This document shows positions 34,140 to 42,273 of a stretch of DNA of 64,000 nt, piece after piece. The translations under genes and the position numbers were made by a program. The DNA comes from Mycolicibacterium sediminis (GTDB taxonomy: Bacteria; Actinomycetota; Actinomycetes; Mycobacteriales; Mycobacteriaceae): positions 1,426,001 to 1,490,000 of the forward strand of contig NZ_AP022588.1 in NCBI RefSeq assembly GCF_010731735.1, written 5' to 3'. The stretch's first letter is position 1. The number at the start of each line of letters is the position of its first letter. Under the pieces are notes generated by a model. It made no database searches. It was given only the letters and a program-made list of their open reading frames with translations, and was not told the DNA's origin.

Positions 34140-35081
34140 TCAGCGGCCGTCGAGCCACTCCGCGATCGCGGCGACACCGTCGCGGAAGAAGATCCGGTAG
34201 GGCCGGTCGGCCACGTAGCCGACGTGCGGCGTGGCCGTGACGTTCGGCAGCGTGCGCAGCGGGTGGCCGGGGGGCAGCGGTTCGGTGTCGAAGACGTCGA
34301 GGCCGGCACCCGCGATCGACCCCGACCGGAGCGCGTCGATCAGGGCGGCCTCGTCGACGATCGGCCCACGCGACGTATTGATCAGCAGCGCAGTCGGTTT
34401 CATCGCATCGAGTTCCGGCGCGCCGATCAGCCCCCGGGACCGCTCGCTCAGCTTGAGGTGCACGGTCAGCACGTCTGCCGTCGCGAAGAACTCGTCGCGG
34501 GGCAGGTACCGGACACCGGCGTCGGCCGCCGCGTCCGGCGTGAGGTTCTGGCTCCACGCGACCACGTCCATACCGAAGGCCGCCCCGATGCGGGCCATCC
34601 GCGATCCGATCCGGCCGAGCCCGAGGACGCCGAGCACGCGGCGGTCGAGTTCGCGGCCCACCGTGGTCTGCCAGCCGCCGTCGGCGACGGACCGGCTCTC
34701 GGCGACGAGGTTCCGTGCGGCCGCGAGGATCAGCGCCCAGGTCAGTTCCACCGTCGACGCGACGCTGCCACCCGTCCCGCTGACGTGGATGCCCAACTCC
34801 TCGGTCGCCGCCATGTCGATCGACGCGTTGGCCGGGCCCGTCGACGCGATCATCCGCAACCGGGGCAGGCGTTCGAGGACGTTGCGCGGCAACGGGGTTC
34901 GCTCGCGCATCACGAACACCACGTCGAACGGCGCCAGCCGGTCCACCAGCTCGTCGGGATCGGCCACGTGGTCGTCGAACACGGTCACGTCGGCGCGCGC
35001 GGTGACCGCCGACCAGTCCGCCGAGGTCAGTGCGACGTTCTGGTAGTCGTCGAGAACGGCCACCCGGACCCGCGGGCTCAT
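34140..35081 (-). CDS. D-2-hydroxyacid dehydrogenase family protein
   Basis: A 313-residue NAD-dependent D-isomer 2-hydroxyacid dehydrogenase. The nucleotide domain has GVLGLGRIGSRMARIGAAFG. The catalytic triad positions are Arg in INTSRGPIVDEAAL, Glu in the later FDTEPLPPGHPL segment and His in ATPHVGYVAD. Homologues include phosphoglycerate and glyoxylate/hydroxypyruvate reductases; the short N-terminal catalytic part matches the general family rather than SerA. This gene interrupts the M. tuberculosis order between Rv0163 and Rv0164. Confidence 0.88.
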   Translation of the reverse strand: MSPRVRVAVLDDYQNVALTSADWSAVTARADVTVFDDHVADPDELVDRLAPFDVVFVMRERTPLPRNVLERLPRLRMIASTGPANASIDMAATEELGIHVSGTGGSVASTVELTWALILAAARNLVAESRSVADGGWQTTVGRELDRRVLGVLGLGRIGSRMARIGAAFGMDVVAWSQNLTPDAAADAGVRYLPRDEFFATADVLTVHLKLSERSRGLIGAPELDAMKPTALLINTSRGPIVDEAALIDALRSGSIAGAGLDVFDTEPLPPGHPLRTLPNVTATPHVGYVADRPYRIFFRDGVAAIAEWLDGR

Positions 35082-35123
35082 CGGCCTTCCTGAGTGCTCA
35101 CCAGGCGACGATATGCTCGCCCG

Positions 35124-35564
35124 ATGCCCATCGTGAGCAAGACCGTCGAGGTGTCAGCGTCGGCCCAGGCGATCCTGGGGATCGTGGCGGACTTCGAGGC
35201 CTACCCCCAGTGGAACGAGGAGATCAAGGGCTGCTGGATCCTCGCGCGCTACGACGACGGCCGGCCGAGCCAGCTCCGGCTCGACACGTCCGTGCAGGGG
35301 ATGGAGGGCATGTACATCCAGGCCGTCTACTACCCGGGGCCCAACCAGATCCAGACGGTCATGCAGCAGGGCGACCTGTTCTCCAAGCAGGAGCAGGTGT
35401 TCTCGGTCGTCGAGATGGGGCCCACCACGCTGCTCACCGTCGACCTCGACGTCGAGACGACGATGCCGGTGCCCGCGATGATGCTGAAGAAGGTCGTCAA
35501 CGACGCGCTCGACCACCTCGCCGACAACCTCAAGGCGCGCGCCGAGCAACTCGGCGCGGTCTGA
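35124..35564 (+). CDS. SRPBCC (polyketide cyclase/START-like) protein, TB18.5-like
   Basis: A 146-residue SRPBCC protein: SKTVEVSASAQAILGIVADFEAYPQWN is the standard opening strand-helix, here followed by a lipid-cavity barrel and a long C-terminal helix (LKKVVNDALDHLADNLKARAE). It matches the position and size of M. tuberculosis Rv0164 (TB18.5), one gene before mce1R. START-like proteins bind hydrophobic ligands, consistent with the lipid locus. ATG 35124 is preferred over TTG/GTG codons upstream because homology begins there. Confidence 0.87.
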   Translation: MPIVSKTVEVSASAQAILGIVADFEAYPQWNEEIKGCWILARYDDGRPSQLRLDTSVQGMEGMYIQAVYYPGPNQIQTVMQQGDLFSKQEQVFSVVEMGPTTLLTVDLDVETTMPVPAMMLKKVVNDALDHLADNLKARAEQLGAV

Positions 35565-35568
35565 CGTC

Positions 35569-35636
35569 CTCGCCGAGTGTGACCTCGTGTCCCCCTAAAC
35601 GCGCTCGCGGCGTGGCGGTAACCAACGTTCGGCGAG
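35569..35636. terminator. Hairpin element between convergent SRPBCC and mce1R genes
   Basis: CTCGCCGA (35569-35576) pairs with TCGGCGAG (35629-35636), enclosing 52 bases with GACCTC and TAAACGCGCTCGCG tracts. It fills the entire gap between two convergent genes and probably terminates both; the composition suggests a short repetitive element rather than a simple terminator. Confidence 0.45.
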
Positions 35637-35642
35637 AAGGGG

Positions 35643-36314
35643 TCAGCGCCAGAGGCCGAGTTCGTCCAGTCGCGCGGTGAGGCGCCGGGCTCCGTCGGCG
35701 TACTGATCCGCGGTCAGGTGCGCGACGGCGGTCTCGTCGCGACTGCGCAACGCCGCGACCAGTGCCCGGTTCTTGAGTATCGCCTGCGCACCCCACTCGG
35801 CGTCGTCGGCGTACATCGTGGACGGCAGGTACCGGCTCGCGTGCAACAGGAACCACGCCAGCTTCATCCGTCCGGCGGATCTGTTCAACGTGCGGAAGAA
35901 GGCGAACTCCGCCTCGATCACCAGGTCGGCGTCGCGCGTTTCGACGCCGGTGGAGAGGAGGTCGACGAGGCCGTCGAGTTCGTCGAGTTCGGCGTCGGTG
36001 ATGCGCCGGGTCGCCGTGCGGACGAGCCGGTCGGCGATCACGGACTGCAACCAGAAGACGTCTTCGACGTCGGCGCGGGTGAAGGGTGCGACGACGTGCC
36101 CGCGATGCGGCTCGAGGTGCACCATCCCCTCACCGCGCAGCGTGCGCAGCGCCTCGCGCACCGGGGTGTTGCTCACGCCGAGTTCGGTCGCGGTCTCGTC
36201 GAGCCGGATGAAGGTACCGGGCCGCAGCGCGCCGGTCAGGATGCCGATCCGGAGGTGCGCCGCCACCTCGTCGGACAGCTGTTCGCGACGGCGCGTCCTG
36301 GCGGCTGTCTTCAC
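35643..36314 (-). CDS. mce1R: GntR/FCD repressor of the mce1 locus
   Basis: A 223-residue GntR regulator: winged helix (AAHLRIGILTGALRPGTFIR, ELGVSNTPVREALRTLRGEG) and FCD-type helical domain (DVFWLQSVIADRLVRTATRR, IEAEFAFFRTLNR). It is divergent from fadD5 and sits exactly where Mce1R (Rv0165c) lies in M. tuberculosis, where it represses mce1, with long-chain acyl-CoA-like ligands proposed. GTG 36314 is chosen because homology starts near VKTAARTRRREQL; the frame is open to 36392 but that stretch overlaps the operator region. Confidence in identity is high; in the exact start, moderate. Confidence 0.9.
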   Translation of the reverse strand: MKTAARTRRREQLSDEVAAHLRIGILTGALRPGTFIRLDETATELGVSNTPVREALRTLRGEGMVHLEPHRGHVVAPFTRADVEDVFWLQSVIADRLVRTATRRITDAELDELDGLVDLLSTGVETRDADLVIEAEFAFFRTLNRSAGRMKLAWFLLHASRYLPSTMYADDAEWGAQAILKNRALVAALRSRDETAVAHLTADQYADGARRLTARLDELGLWR

Positions 36315-36392
36315 GTCGATCCATCTCTGCCGAGCGAACTGGCGGGGGCTTGTACCCGGGCCGCCGAGACCATAGTGTGACCCGGGCAACAC

Positions 36393-36410
36393 GATGTTTG
36401 ATCAAATATC
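36393..36410. promoter_or_regulatory. Candidate Mce1R operator in the mce1R-fadD5 divergent promoter
   Basis: An 18-base palindrome, GAT-x-TTTGATCAAA-x-ATC, symmetrical at all but one pair, with a perfect TTTGATCAAA core (36397-36406). It is AT-rich, centred between the divergent genes, and has the size of a FadR/FCD operator. Confidence 0.6.
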
Positions 36411-36453
36411 ACCGGCGCGCAAGCCGTAGGACGAAGACGAGGGGGTTCGGCAG

Positions 36454-38112
36454 GTGACCTCCCCGCACGTCGACCCCGCCGCCGGCCCGACCGAGCAGCC
36501 GTACCTGGCCCGCCGGAACAACTGGACGAACCAGCTGGCCCGGCACGCGCTGATGCAGCCCGACGCCGTGGCGCTGCGCTTCCTCGGCCGGACCACCACC
36601 TGGGACGAGCTGAACCGGCGGGTCGTCGCACTCGCGGGCGCACTGGGCCGCCGCGGCGTGGCCGTCGGCGACCGGGTGCTGATCCTGATGCTGAACCGCA
36701 CCGAGTTCATCGAGTCGATACTCGCGACCAACCTGCTCGGCGCGATCGCCGTGCCGGTCAACTTCCGCATGACGCCGCCGGAGATCGCCTTCCTGGTGAG
36801 CGACTGCGAGGCCCGCGTCGCGATCACCGAGCCCGTGCTGGTCGGCGTGGCCACCGCCGTCCGGGACCTCGACGCCTCGCTGGCCACCGTCGTCGTGGCG
36901 GGCGGACCGGGCGACGACGGGCTGCTCGGCTACGAGGACCTCGTCGGCGAGGACGGACCGGCGCCGGATCCGGTGGACGTCCCCAACGACTCGGCCGCGC
37001 TGATCATGTACACGTCGGGCACGACCGGCAGACCCAAGGGCGCCGTCCTCACCCACACCAACATCGCGCTGCAGGGCATGTCGAGCATGTTCACGATCGG
37101 CGTCGACCTGAACCGCGACGTCGGCTTCATCGGCGTCCCGCTGTTCCACATCGCCGGCATCGGCAACATGATCGTCGGCCTCGCCCTCGGCAGGCCGACC
37201 GTGCTCTATCCGCTCGGCGCCTTCGACCCGGGTGAACTCCTCGACGTGCTCGCCGCGGAGAAGGTGACCGCCATCTTCCTCGTGCCCGCGCAGTGGCAGG
37301 CGGTGTGCGCGGCGCAGCGGGCGAACCCACGCGAGGTCCACCTACGTGCGCTGTCCTGGGGTGCCGCGCCGGCGTCGGATACTCTGCTGCGCGACATGGC
37401 CAGCACCTTCCCCGGTTCCCAGATCCTCGCGGCGTTCGGCCAGACCGAGATGTCCCCGGTGACGTGCATGCTGCTCGGCGACGACGCCATCCGGAAGCTC
37501 GGTTCGGTGGGCAAGGTCATCCCCACGGTCGCGGCGCGCGTGGTCGACGAGGACATGAACGACGTCGCCGTCGGCGAGGTCGGCGAGATCGTCTATCGCG
37601 CCCCGACGCTGATGGCGGGCTACTGGAACAACCCCGACGCCACGGCCGAGGCGTTCCGCGGCGGCTGGTTCCACTCCGGTGACCTCGTCCGCCAGGACGA
37701 GGAGGGCTACGTCTGGGTGGTCGACCGCAAGAAGGACATGATCATCTCCGGCGGCGAGAACATCTACTGCGCCGAGGTCGAGAACGTCCTCGCCGGCCAC
37801 CCGTCGATCGCGGAGGTCGCCGTGATCGGCCGCGCCCACGACAAGTGGGGTGAGGTTCCGGTGGCGGTCGTCGCCCTCGGAGCCGCCGCACCGGCATCGC
37901 TCGAACTGGCAGATCTCGACGACTTCCTCACCGAACGCCTCGCCCGGTACAAGCATCCGAAGGCCCTCGAGGTCGTCGAGGCACTGCCTCGCAACCCCGC
38001 GGGCAAGGTCTTGAAGACGGAACTGAGGCAGCGCTTCGGCGCGACTCCCTCGATTGACGCCCGCGAAAGTTCCACCGCCTCAACGCATTCTGGCACCACC
38101 GGAGAGGCCTGA
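36454..38112 (+). CDS. fadD5: Fatty-acyl-CoA synthetase FadD5
   Basis: A 552-residue acyl-adenylate-forming ligase that activates free fatty acids to acyl-CoA in the cytoplasm. The P-loop-like motif YTSGTTGRPKGAV begins at residue 186. FGQTEMSPV, the adenylate Asp in WFHSGDLVRQDEEGYVWVVDRKKDMI, and the terminal PRNPAGKVLKTEL with the catalytic Lys are all present. First gene of the mce1 unit, consistent with re-activation of fatty acids brought in by Mce1. It starts at GTG 36454, 43 bases after the palindrome. A Ser/Thr-rich tail of ~20 residues follows the domain. Confidence 0.95.
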   Translation: MTSPHVDPAAGPTEQPYLARRNNWTNQLARHALMQPDAVALRFLGRTTTWDELNRRVVALAGALGRRGVAVGDRVLILMLNRTEFIESILATNLLGAIAVPVNFRMTPPEIAFLVSDCEARVAITEPVLVGVATAVRDLDASLATVVVAGGPGDDGLLGYEDLVGEDGPAPDPVDVPNDSAALIMYTSGTTGRPKGAVLTHTNIALQGMSSMFTIGVDLNRDVGFIGVPLFHIAGIGNMIVGLALGRPTVLYPLGAFDPGELLDVLAAEKVTAIFLVPAQWQAVCAAQRANPREVHLRALSWGAAPASDTLLRDMASTFPGSQILAAFGQTEMSPVTCMLLGDDAIRKLGSVGKVIPTVAARVVDEDMNDVAVGEVGEIVYRAPTLMAGYWNNPDATAEAFRGGWFHSGDLVRQDEEGYVWVVDRKKDMIISGGENIYCAEVENVLAGHPSIAEVAVIGRAHDKWGEVPVAVVALGAAAPASLELADLDDFLTERLARYKHPKALEVVEALPRNPAGKVLKTELRQRFGATPSIDARESSTASTHSGTTGEA

Positions 38113-38336
38113 CCTGTGATGATCAGTTTGCCAGCGGCCGCGCGGCCAATACTGCCGATGCGGTGCAGCGGCCACTGGGCATCGGGTACTCTCCTGTGGT
38201 CCGTCTTACTACCAACCAGTAGGGAGATGGCCATCACACACGCGGGGTATCGGCGAGGAGGGCGAGTGCGACGGGTTCCAATGGTCCGCCGCAGCGGCTA
38301 CGGGAGCGCAGCCCTTCACGGGCTGAAGGCCCACGC
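38113..38336. promoter_or_regulatory. fadD5-yrbE1A intergenic region with probable internal mce1 promoter
   Basis: A 224-base gap, large for this unit, lies where M. tuberculosis also has a second mce1 promoter. It contains CTAC-N6-GTAG (38209-38222) around CCAACCAGT, a small possible leader ORF (38227-38340) and a hairpin over the yrbE1A ribosome site (38313-38329). No convincing -35/-10 pair could be fixed. Confidence 0.5.
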
Positions 38337-38340
38337 GTGA
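38227..38340 (+). CDS. Possible 37-codon leader ORF overlapping yrbE1A
   Basis: ATG 38227 opens an Arg/Gly-rich 37-residue frame that ends in a TGA overlapping the yrbE1A GTG start as GTGA. A GGGAG tract abuts the ATG, too close for an ordinary ribosome site. Translation through it would melt the hairpin that covers the yrbE1A site. The coding evidence is weak; the overlap is the only positive sign. Confidence 0.25.
   Translation: MAITHAGYRRGGRVRRVPMVRRSGYGSAALHGLKAHA
38313..38329 (+). promoter_or_regulatory. yrbE1A: Hairpin sequestering the yrbE1A ribosome-binding site
   Basis: CCTTCA (38313-38318) pairs with TGAAGG (38324-38329) around CGGGC. GAAGG, seven bases before GTG 38337, is the best Shine-Dalgarno match for yrbE1A and lies entirely inside the 3' arm, so the fold would block initiation unless it is opened. 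Confidence 0.45.
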
Positions 38341-39137
38341 CCGCTCAGCAGCCGGGTCTCGCCAACTACGTGCGAGACCAGATCAAGCCCGGCCTCACGG
38401 CGGTCGGTGGCTTCGTCAAGATGTGCGTCCTCACGGCCAAGGCCCTGTTCCGCGGCCCGTTCCAGTGGCGGGAGTTCATCCTCCAGGGCTGGTTCCTGAT
38501 GCGGGTGGCATTCCTGCCCACGATCGCGGTCGCCATCCCGCTGACCGTCCTCATCATCTTTACCCTCAACATCCTGCTCGCCGAGTTCGGTGCTGCCGAC
38601 ATCTCGGGTGCCGGTGCAGCTCTCGGTGCGGTTACCCAGCTCGGTCCGCTGGTAACCGTGCTCGTGGTCGCCGGCGCCGGGTCGACGGCGATCTGCGCCG
38701 ACATCGGGGCCCGCACCATCCGCGAGGAGATCGACGCCCTCGAGGTGCTCGGCATCGACCCGATCCAGCGCCTCGTCGTCCCCCGCGTCCTCGCCTCCAC
38801 GTTCGTCGCACTGCTCCTCAACGGCGCAGTGATCACGATCGGTCTCGTCGGCGGCTTCGTCTTCGGCGTCTACATCCAGAACATCTCGGCAGGCGCCTAC
38901 GTCTCGACGCTGACCCTGGTCACCGGCCTGCCCGAGGTCCTCATCTCCGTGATCAAGGCCCTGACCTTCGGCCTCATCGCCGGACTGGTCGGCTGCTACC
39001 GCGGCCTGACCGTCTCCGGCGGCGCCAAGGGCGTCGGCACCGCGGTCAACGAGACGCTGGTCCTCTGCGTGATCGCGCTGTTCGCGGTCAACGTCGTGAT
39101 GACCACCATCGGCGTCAAATTCGGAACGGGGAGCTGA
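38337..39137 (+). CDS. yrbE1A: YrbE1A, MlaE-family permease of the Mce1 importer
   Basis: A 266-residue MlaE/YrbE permease with about six membrane helices and the diagnostic cytoplasmic loop ADIGARTIREEIDALEVLGID, which docks on the Mce ATPase (MceG, encoded elsewhere). It pairs with YrbE1B as the inner-membrane core through which lipids delivered by the Mce proteins enter. Length matches M. tuberculosis YrbE1A (265). The GTG start is in a hairpin and is overlapped by a short upstream frame. Confidence 0.95.
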   Translation: MTAQQPGLANYVRDQIKPGLTAVGGFVKMCVLTAKALFRGPFQWREFILQGWFLMRVAFLPTIAVAIPLTVLIIFTLNILLAEFGAADISGAGAALGAVTQLGPLVTVLVVAGAGSTAICADIGARTIREEIDALEVLGIDPIQRLVVPRVLASTFVALLLNGAVITIGLVGGFVFGVYIQNISAGAYVSTLTLVTGLPEVLISVIKALTFGLIAGLVGCYRGLTVSGGAKGVGTAVNETLVLCVIALFAVNVVMTTIGVKFGTGS

Positions 39138-39138
39138 C

Positions 39139-40008
39139 GTGTCCACAGCATCAGTCGTCCGCCAGCGCTTCCCCCGGGCCGTCGCCCGCGGCGAGCGGCT
39201 CGCGGCTGCGCCGGCCCGTGGTCTCGACAGCGTCGGGCACGTCGCCTGGTTCGTCGTCACCGCCGTCGGATCGATGGGCCACGCCGTGCGGTTCTACCGC
39301 AAGGAGGTGCTGCGCCTCATCGCCGAGATCGGCATGGGCACCGGCGCCATGGCCGTCATCGGCGGCACCGTCGCGATCGTCGGCTTCGTCACCCTGTCGG
39401 GCGGCTCGCTGATCGCCATCCAGGGCTTCTCGTCCCTGGGCAACATCGGCGTCGAGGCCTTCACCGGCTTCTTCGCCGCACTGGTCAACGTCCGCATCGC
39501 CGCGCCCGTGGTCTCCGGCGTGGCGCTCGCCGCCACCGTCGGCGCCGGTGCGACCGCCGAGCTGGGCGCCATGCGCATCAGCGAGGAGATCGACGCGCTC
39601 GAGGTCATGGGCATCAAGTCCATCAGCTACCTCGTGTCGACCAGGCTGCTGGCCGGCTTCGTGGTCATCATCCCGCTCTACGCGATGGCGATCATCATGT
39701 CGTTCCTGTCCGCGCAGGTCGTCACGACCTTCTTCTACGGCCAGTCGACCGGCACCTACGAGCACTACTTCCGGACGTTCCTGCGGCCCGACGACGTGGC
39801 CTGGTCCTTCGTCCAGGCGGTGCTCATCGCGGTGATCGTCATGATCAACCACTGCTACTACGGGTTCTACGCCAACGGCGGCCCCGTCGGCGTCGGCGAG
39901 GCCGTCGGCCGCGCGATGCGGGCCTCACTGATCTCGATCGTGCTCGTCGTCCTGTTCGCATCGTTGGCGCTCTACGGCACCAACGCCAACTTCAACCTGA
40001 CGGTGTAG
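39139..40008 (+). CDS. yrbE1B: YrbE1B, second MlaE-family permease
   Basis: A 289-residue MlaE-family permease starting one base after yrbE1A, so the two are certainly co-translated. GAMRISEEIDALEVMGIKSI is the conserved EEIDALE docking loop; five or six hydrophobic segments follow an N-terminal amphipathic region. It completes the heterodimeric permease. The length matches YrbE1B (289) of M. tuberculosis. Confidence 0.95.
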   Translation: MSTASVVRQRFPRAVARGERLAAAPARGLDSVGHVAWFVVTAVGSMGHAVRFYRKEVLRLIAEIGMGTGAMAVIGGTVAIVGFVTLSGGSLIAIQGFSSLGNIGVEAFTGFFAALVNVRIAAPVVSGVALAATVGAGATAELGAMRISEEIDALEVMGIKSISYLVSTRLLAGFVVIIPLYAMAIIMSFLSAQVVTTFFYGQSTGTYEHYFRTFLRPDDVAWSFVQAVLIAVIVMINHCYYGFYANGGPVGVGEAVGRAMRASLISIVLVVLFASLALYGTNANFNLTV

Positions 40009-40012
40009 CGCG

Positions 40013-41245
40013 ATGACGAGACCTGATCAGACGGCGCTGCCGATCAACAAGCCCAGGACCCCGCCCTACAAGATCGCCGGCCTGGTCCTGCTGCTGGTCG
40101 CCGCCATCGTGTGCGGACTGGTGTGGGTCCAGTTCCGCGGCGGATTCGCCAACCCCGAGCGGCTCACGATGATCGCGGCGCGCTCGGGCCTGTCGATGGA
40201 TCCGGGCTCGAAGGTCACCTACAACGGCGTCGAGATCGGCCGGGTCACCGAGGTCGAGGCCGTCGACGTCGGCGGCACGCCCAGCGCCAAGGTCCTCTTG
40301 GACGTCAACAAGCAGTTCGTGAACCTGATCCCCCGCAACGTGGACGCGGAGATCAAGGCCAGCACCGTGTTCGGCAACAAGTACATCGCGTTCTCGACGC
40401 CGAAGAACCCCAGCCCCGAGCGCATGAGCAGCTCGACCCCGATCCAGGCCTCGGCGGTGACCACCGAGTTCAACACGCTCTTCGAGACCATCGTCTCGAT
40501 CACCCAGCAGGTCGACCCGATCAAGCTGAACCAGACGCTGACCGCGACGGCCCAGGCGCTCGACGGGCTCGGCGAGCGGTTCGGCAAGTCGATCGAGGAC
40601 GGCAACCAGATCCTCGCCGACGTCAATCCGCAGCTGCCGCAGCTCCAGCGCGACTTCCAGCTGCTGACCGGCTTCAACGACGTGTACGCCGAAGCGGCGT
40701 CCCCCCTGTTCGACGGGCTCGAGAACTTCGTCGTCACGGCCCGCACCCTCAACGAGCAGCAGGACGACGTCGACCAGGCGCTGATGGGTGCCGTCGGCTT
40801 CGGCAACACCGGCGGCGAGGTCTTCGAGAAGGGCGGGCCCTACCTGACCCGCGCCGTCAAGGACCTACTGCCGACGACGGCACTCCTCGACGAGTACAGC
40901 CCCGCGCTGTTCTGCACGATCCGCAACTTCCACGACGTCGAGCCGAAGGCACGTGCGGCGTTCGGTGGCGGCAACGGCTACTCGCTGAACACCCGCACCT
41001 CGATCATCGGCGCGGCCAACCCGTACGTCTTCCCCGACAACCTGCCGCGCGTGAACGCGAGCGGTGGTCCCGAGGGTCGGCCCGGCTGCTGGCAGCCCAT
41101 CACGCGTGACCTGTGGCCCGCGCCGTACCTGGTGATGGACACCGGTGCCAGCATCGCCCCGTACAACCACTTCGAACTGGGTCAGCCCATCGCCATCGAG
41201 TACGTCTGGGGACGCCAGATCGGGGAGAACACGATCAACCCATGA
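40013..41245 (+). CDS. mce1A: Mce1A, MCE-domain lipid-import protein
   Basis: A 410-residue MCE protein: short basic N-terminus, one membrane anchor (about residues 23-43, IAGLVLLLVAAIVCGLVWV), then the MCE/MlaD beta domain with TYNGVEIGRVTEVEAV and KASTVFGNKYIAFS. A long helical domain (about 145-290) builds the tunnel, and a C-terminal domain with paired Cys follows. Mce1A-F form a hetero-hexameric conduit across the envelope. It starts four bases after yrbE1B and overlaps mce1B by ATGA. M. tuberculosis Mce1A is 454 residues; this one has a shorter C-terminus. Confidence 0.95.
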   Translation: MTRPDQTALPINKPRTPPYKIAGLVLLLVAAIVCGLVWVQFRGGFANPERLTMIAARSGLSMDPGSKVTYNGVEIGRVTEVEAVDVGGTPSAKVLLDVNKQFVNLIPRNVDAEIKASTVFGNKYIAFSTPKNPSPERMSSSTPIQASAVTTEFNTLFETIVSITQQVDPIKLNQTLTATAQALDGLGERFGKSIEDGNQILADVNPQLPQLQRDFQLLTGFNDVYAEAASPLFDGLENFVVTARTLNEQQDDVDQALMGAVGFGNTGGEVFEKGGPYLTRAVKDLLPTTALLDEYSPALFCTIRNFHDVEPKARAAFGGGNGYSLNTRTSIIGAANPYVFPDNLPRVNASGGPEGRPGCWQPITRDLWPAPYLVMDTGASIAPYNHFELGQPIAIEYVWGRQIGENTINP

Positions 41246-42273
41246 AAATCACCGGTACGGCAATCAAACTCGGCGCGCTGTCATTGGTGCTGCTCATGTT
41301 CACCGCCCTCATCATCGTGGTGTTCGGCCAGATGCGTTTCGACCGCACCTCCGGATACACGGCGGTCTTCCAGAACGCCAGCGGTCTGCGGTCCGGCCAG
41401 TTCGTCCGCGCCTCGGGCGTCGAGGTCGGGAAGGTCTCCGACGTCCGACTGCTCCCCGGCGGCAACCGTGTCGAGGTCGACTTCGACGTCGACCGGACGC
41501 TGCCCCTCTTCCAGGGCACCACTGCTTCCATCCGCTACCTCAACCTGATCGGTGACCGGTACCTGGAGTTGAAGCGCGGTGACGACGAGACGCGTCTGCC
41601 CGCCGGCGGCACCATCCCGATAGAGCGGACCGAGCCCGCTCTGGACCTCGACGCGCTCCTCGGCGGCTTCCGCCCCCTGTTCCGCTCCCTGGAGCCGGAC
41701 AAGGTCAACAACATCACCCAGGCGATCGTCACGATCTTCCAGGGCCAGGGCGGCACCATCAACGACATCCTGAACCAGACCGCCCAGTTGACGTCAGCGC
41801 TCGCCGACCGCGACCAGGCCATCGGCGAGGTCGTGAAGAACCTGAACACCGTCCTCGACACCACGGTCAAGCACCAGGTGCAGCTCGACGAAACCATCCA
41901 GAACTTCGAGAAGTTGGTCACCGGATTGAAGAACCGCGCCGACCCGATCGCCGAGGGAGTGGCCGACATCAGCGACGCCGCGGGGACCATCTCCGATCTC
42001 CTGGCGGACAACCGTCCCCTGCTGCGGGACACGACCAACTACCTCGACGTGCTCCAGCAGCCGCTCGTCGACCAGAATCAGGAACTCAACGACCTGCTGG
42101 TCAAGTTCCCGCAGGCCGTCCGGATCCTCGGTCGCGCCGGTGGCATTTACGGCGACTTCTTCAACTTCTACGCCTGTGACATCTCGCTGATCCTCAACGG
42201 TCTGCAGCCGGGCGGGCCGGTACGAACCGTCAAGCTCACCAATCAGCCGTCGGGTAGGTGCACGCCGAAATGA
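41242..42273 (+). CDS. mce1B: Mce1B
   Basis: A 343-residue MCE protein with an N-terminal membrane helix (LGALSLVLLMFTALIIVVFG), an MCE domain containing FVRASGVEVGKVSDV and RYLNLIGDRYLEL, then a long helical region (NITQAIVTIFQGQGG through LNDLLVKFP) and a short Cys-containing end. Unlike Mce1C/D it lacks a Pro-rich tail, as in M. tuberculosis Mce1B (346). Overlaps mce1A and mce1C by ATGA. One subunit of the Mce1 lipid conduit. Confidence 0.95.
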   Translation: MKITGTAIKLGALSLVLLMFTALIIVVFGQMRFDRTSGYTAVFQNASGLRSGQFVRASGVEVGKVSDVRLLPGGNRVEVDFDVDRTLPLFQGTTASIRYLNLIGDRYLELKRGDDETRLPAGGTIPIERTEPALDLDALLGGFRPLFRSLEPDKVNNITQAIVTIFQGQGGTINDILNQTAQLTSALADRDQAIGEVVKNLNTVLDTTVKHQVQLDETIQNFEKLVTGLKNRADPIAEGVADISDAAGTISDLLADNRPLLRDTTNYLDVLQQPLVDQNQELNDLLVKFPQAVRILGRAGGIYGDFFNFYACDISLILNGLQPGGPVRTVKLTNQPSGRCTPK

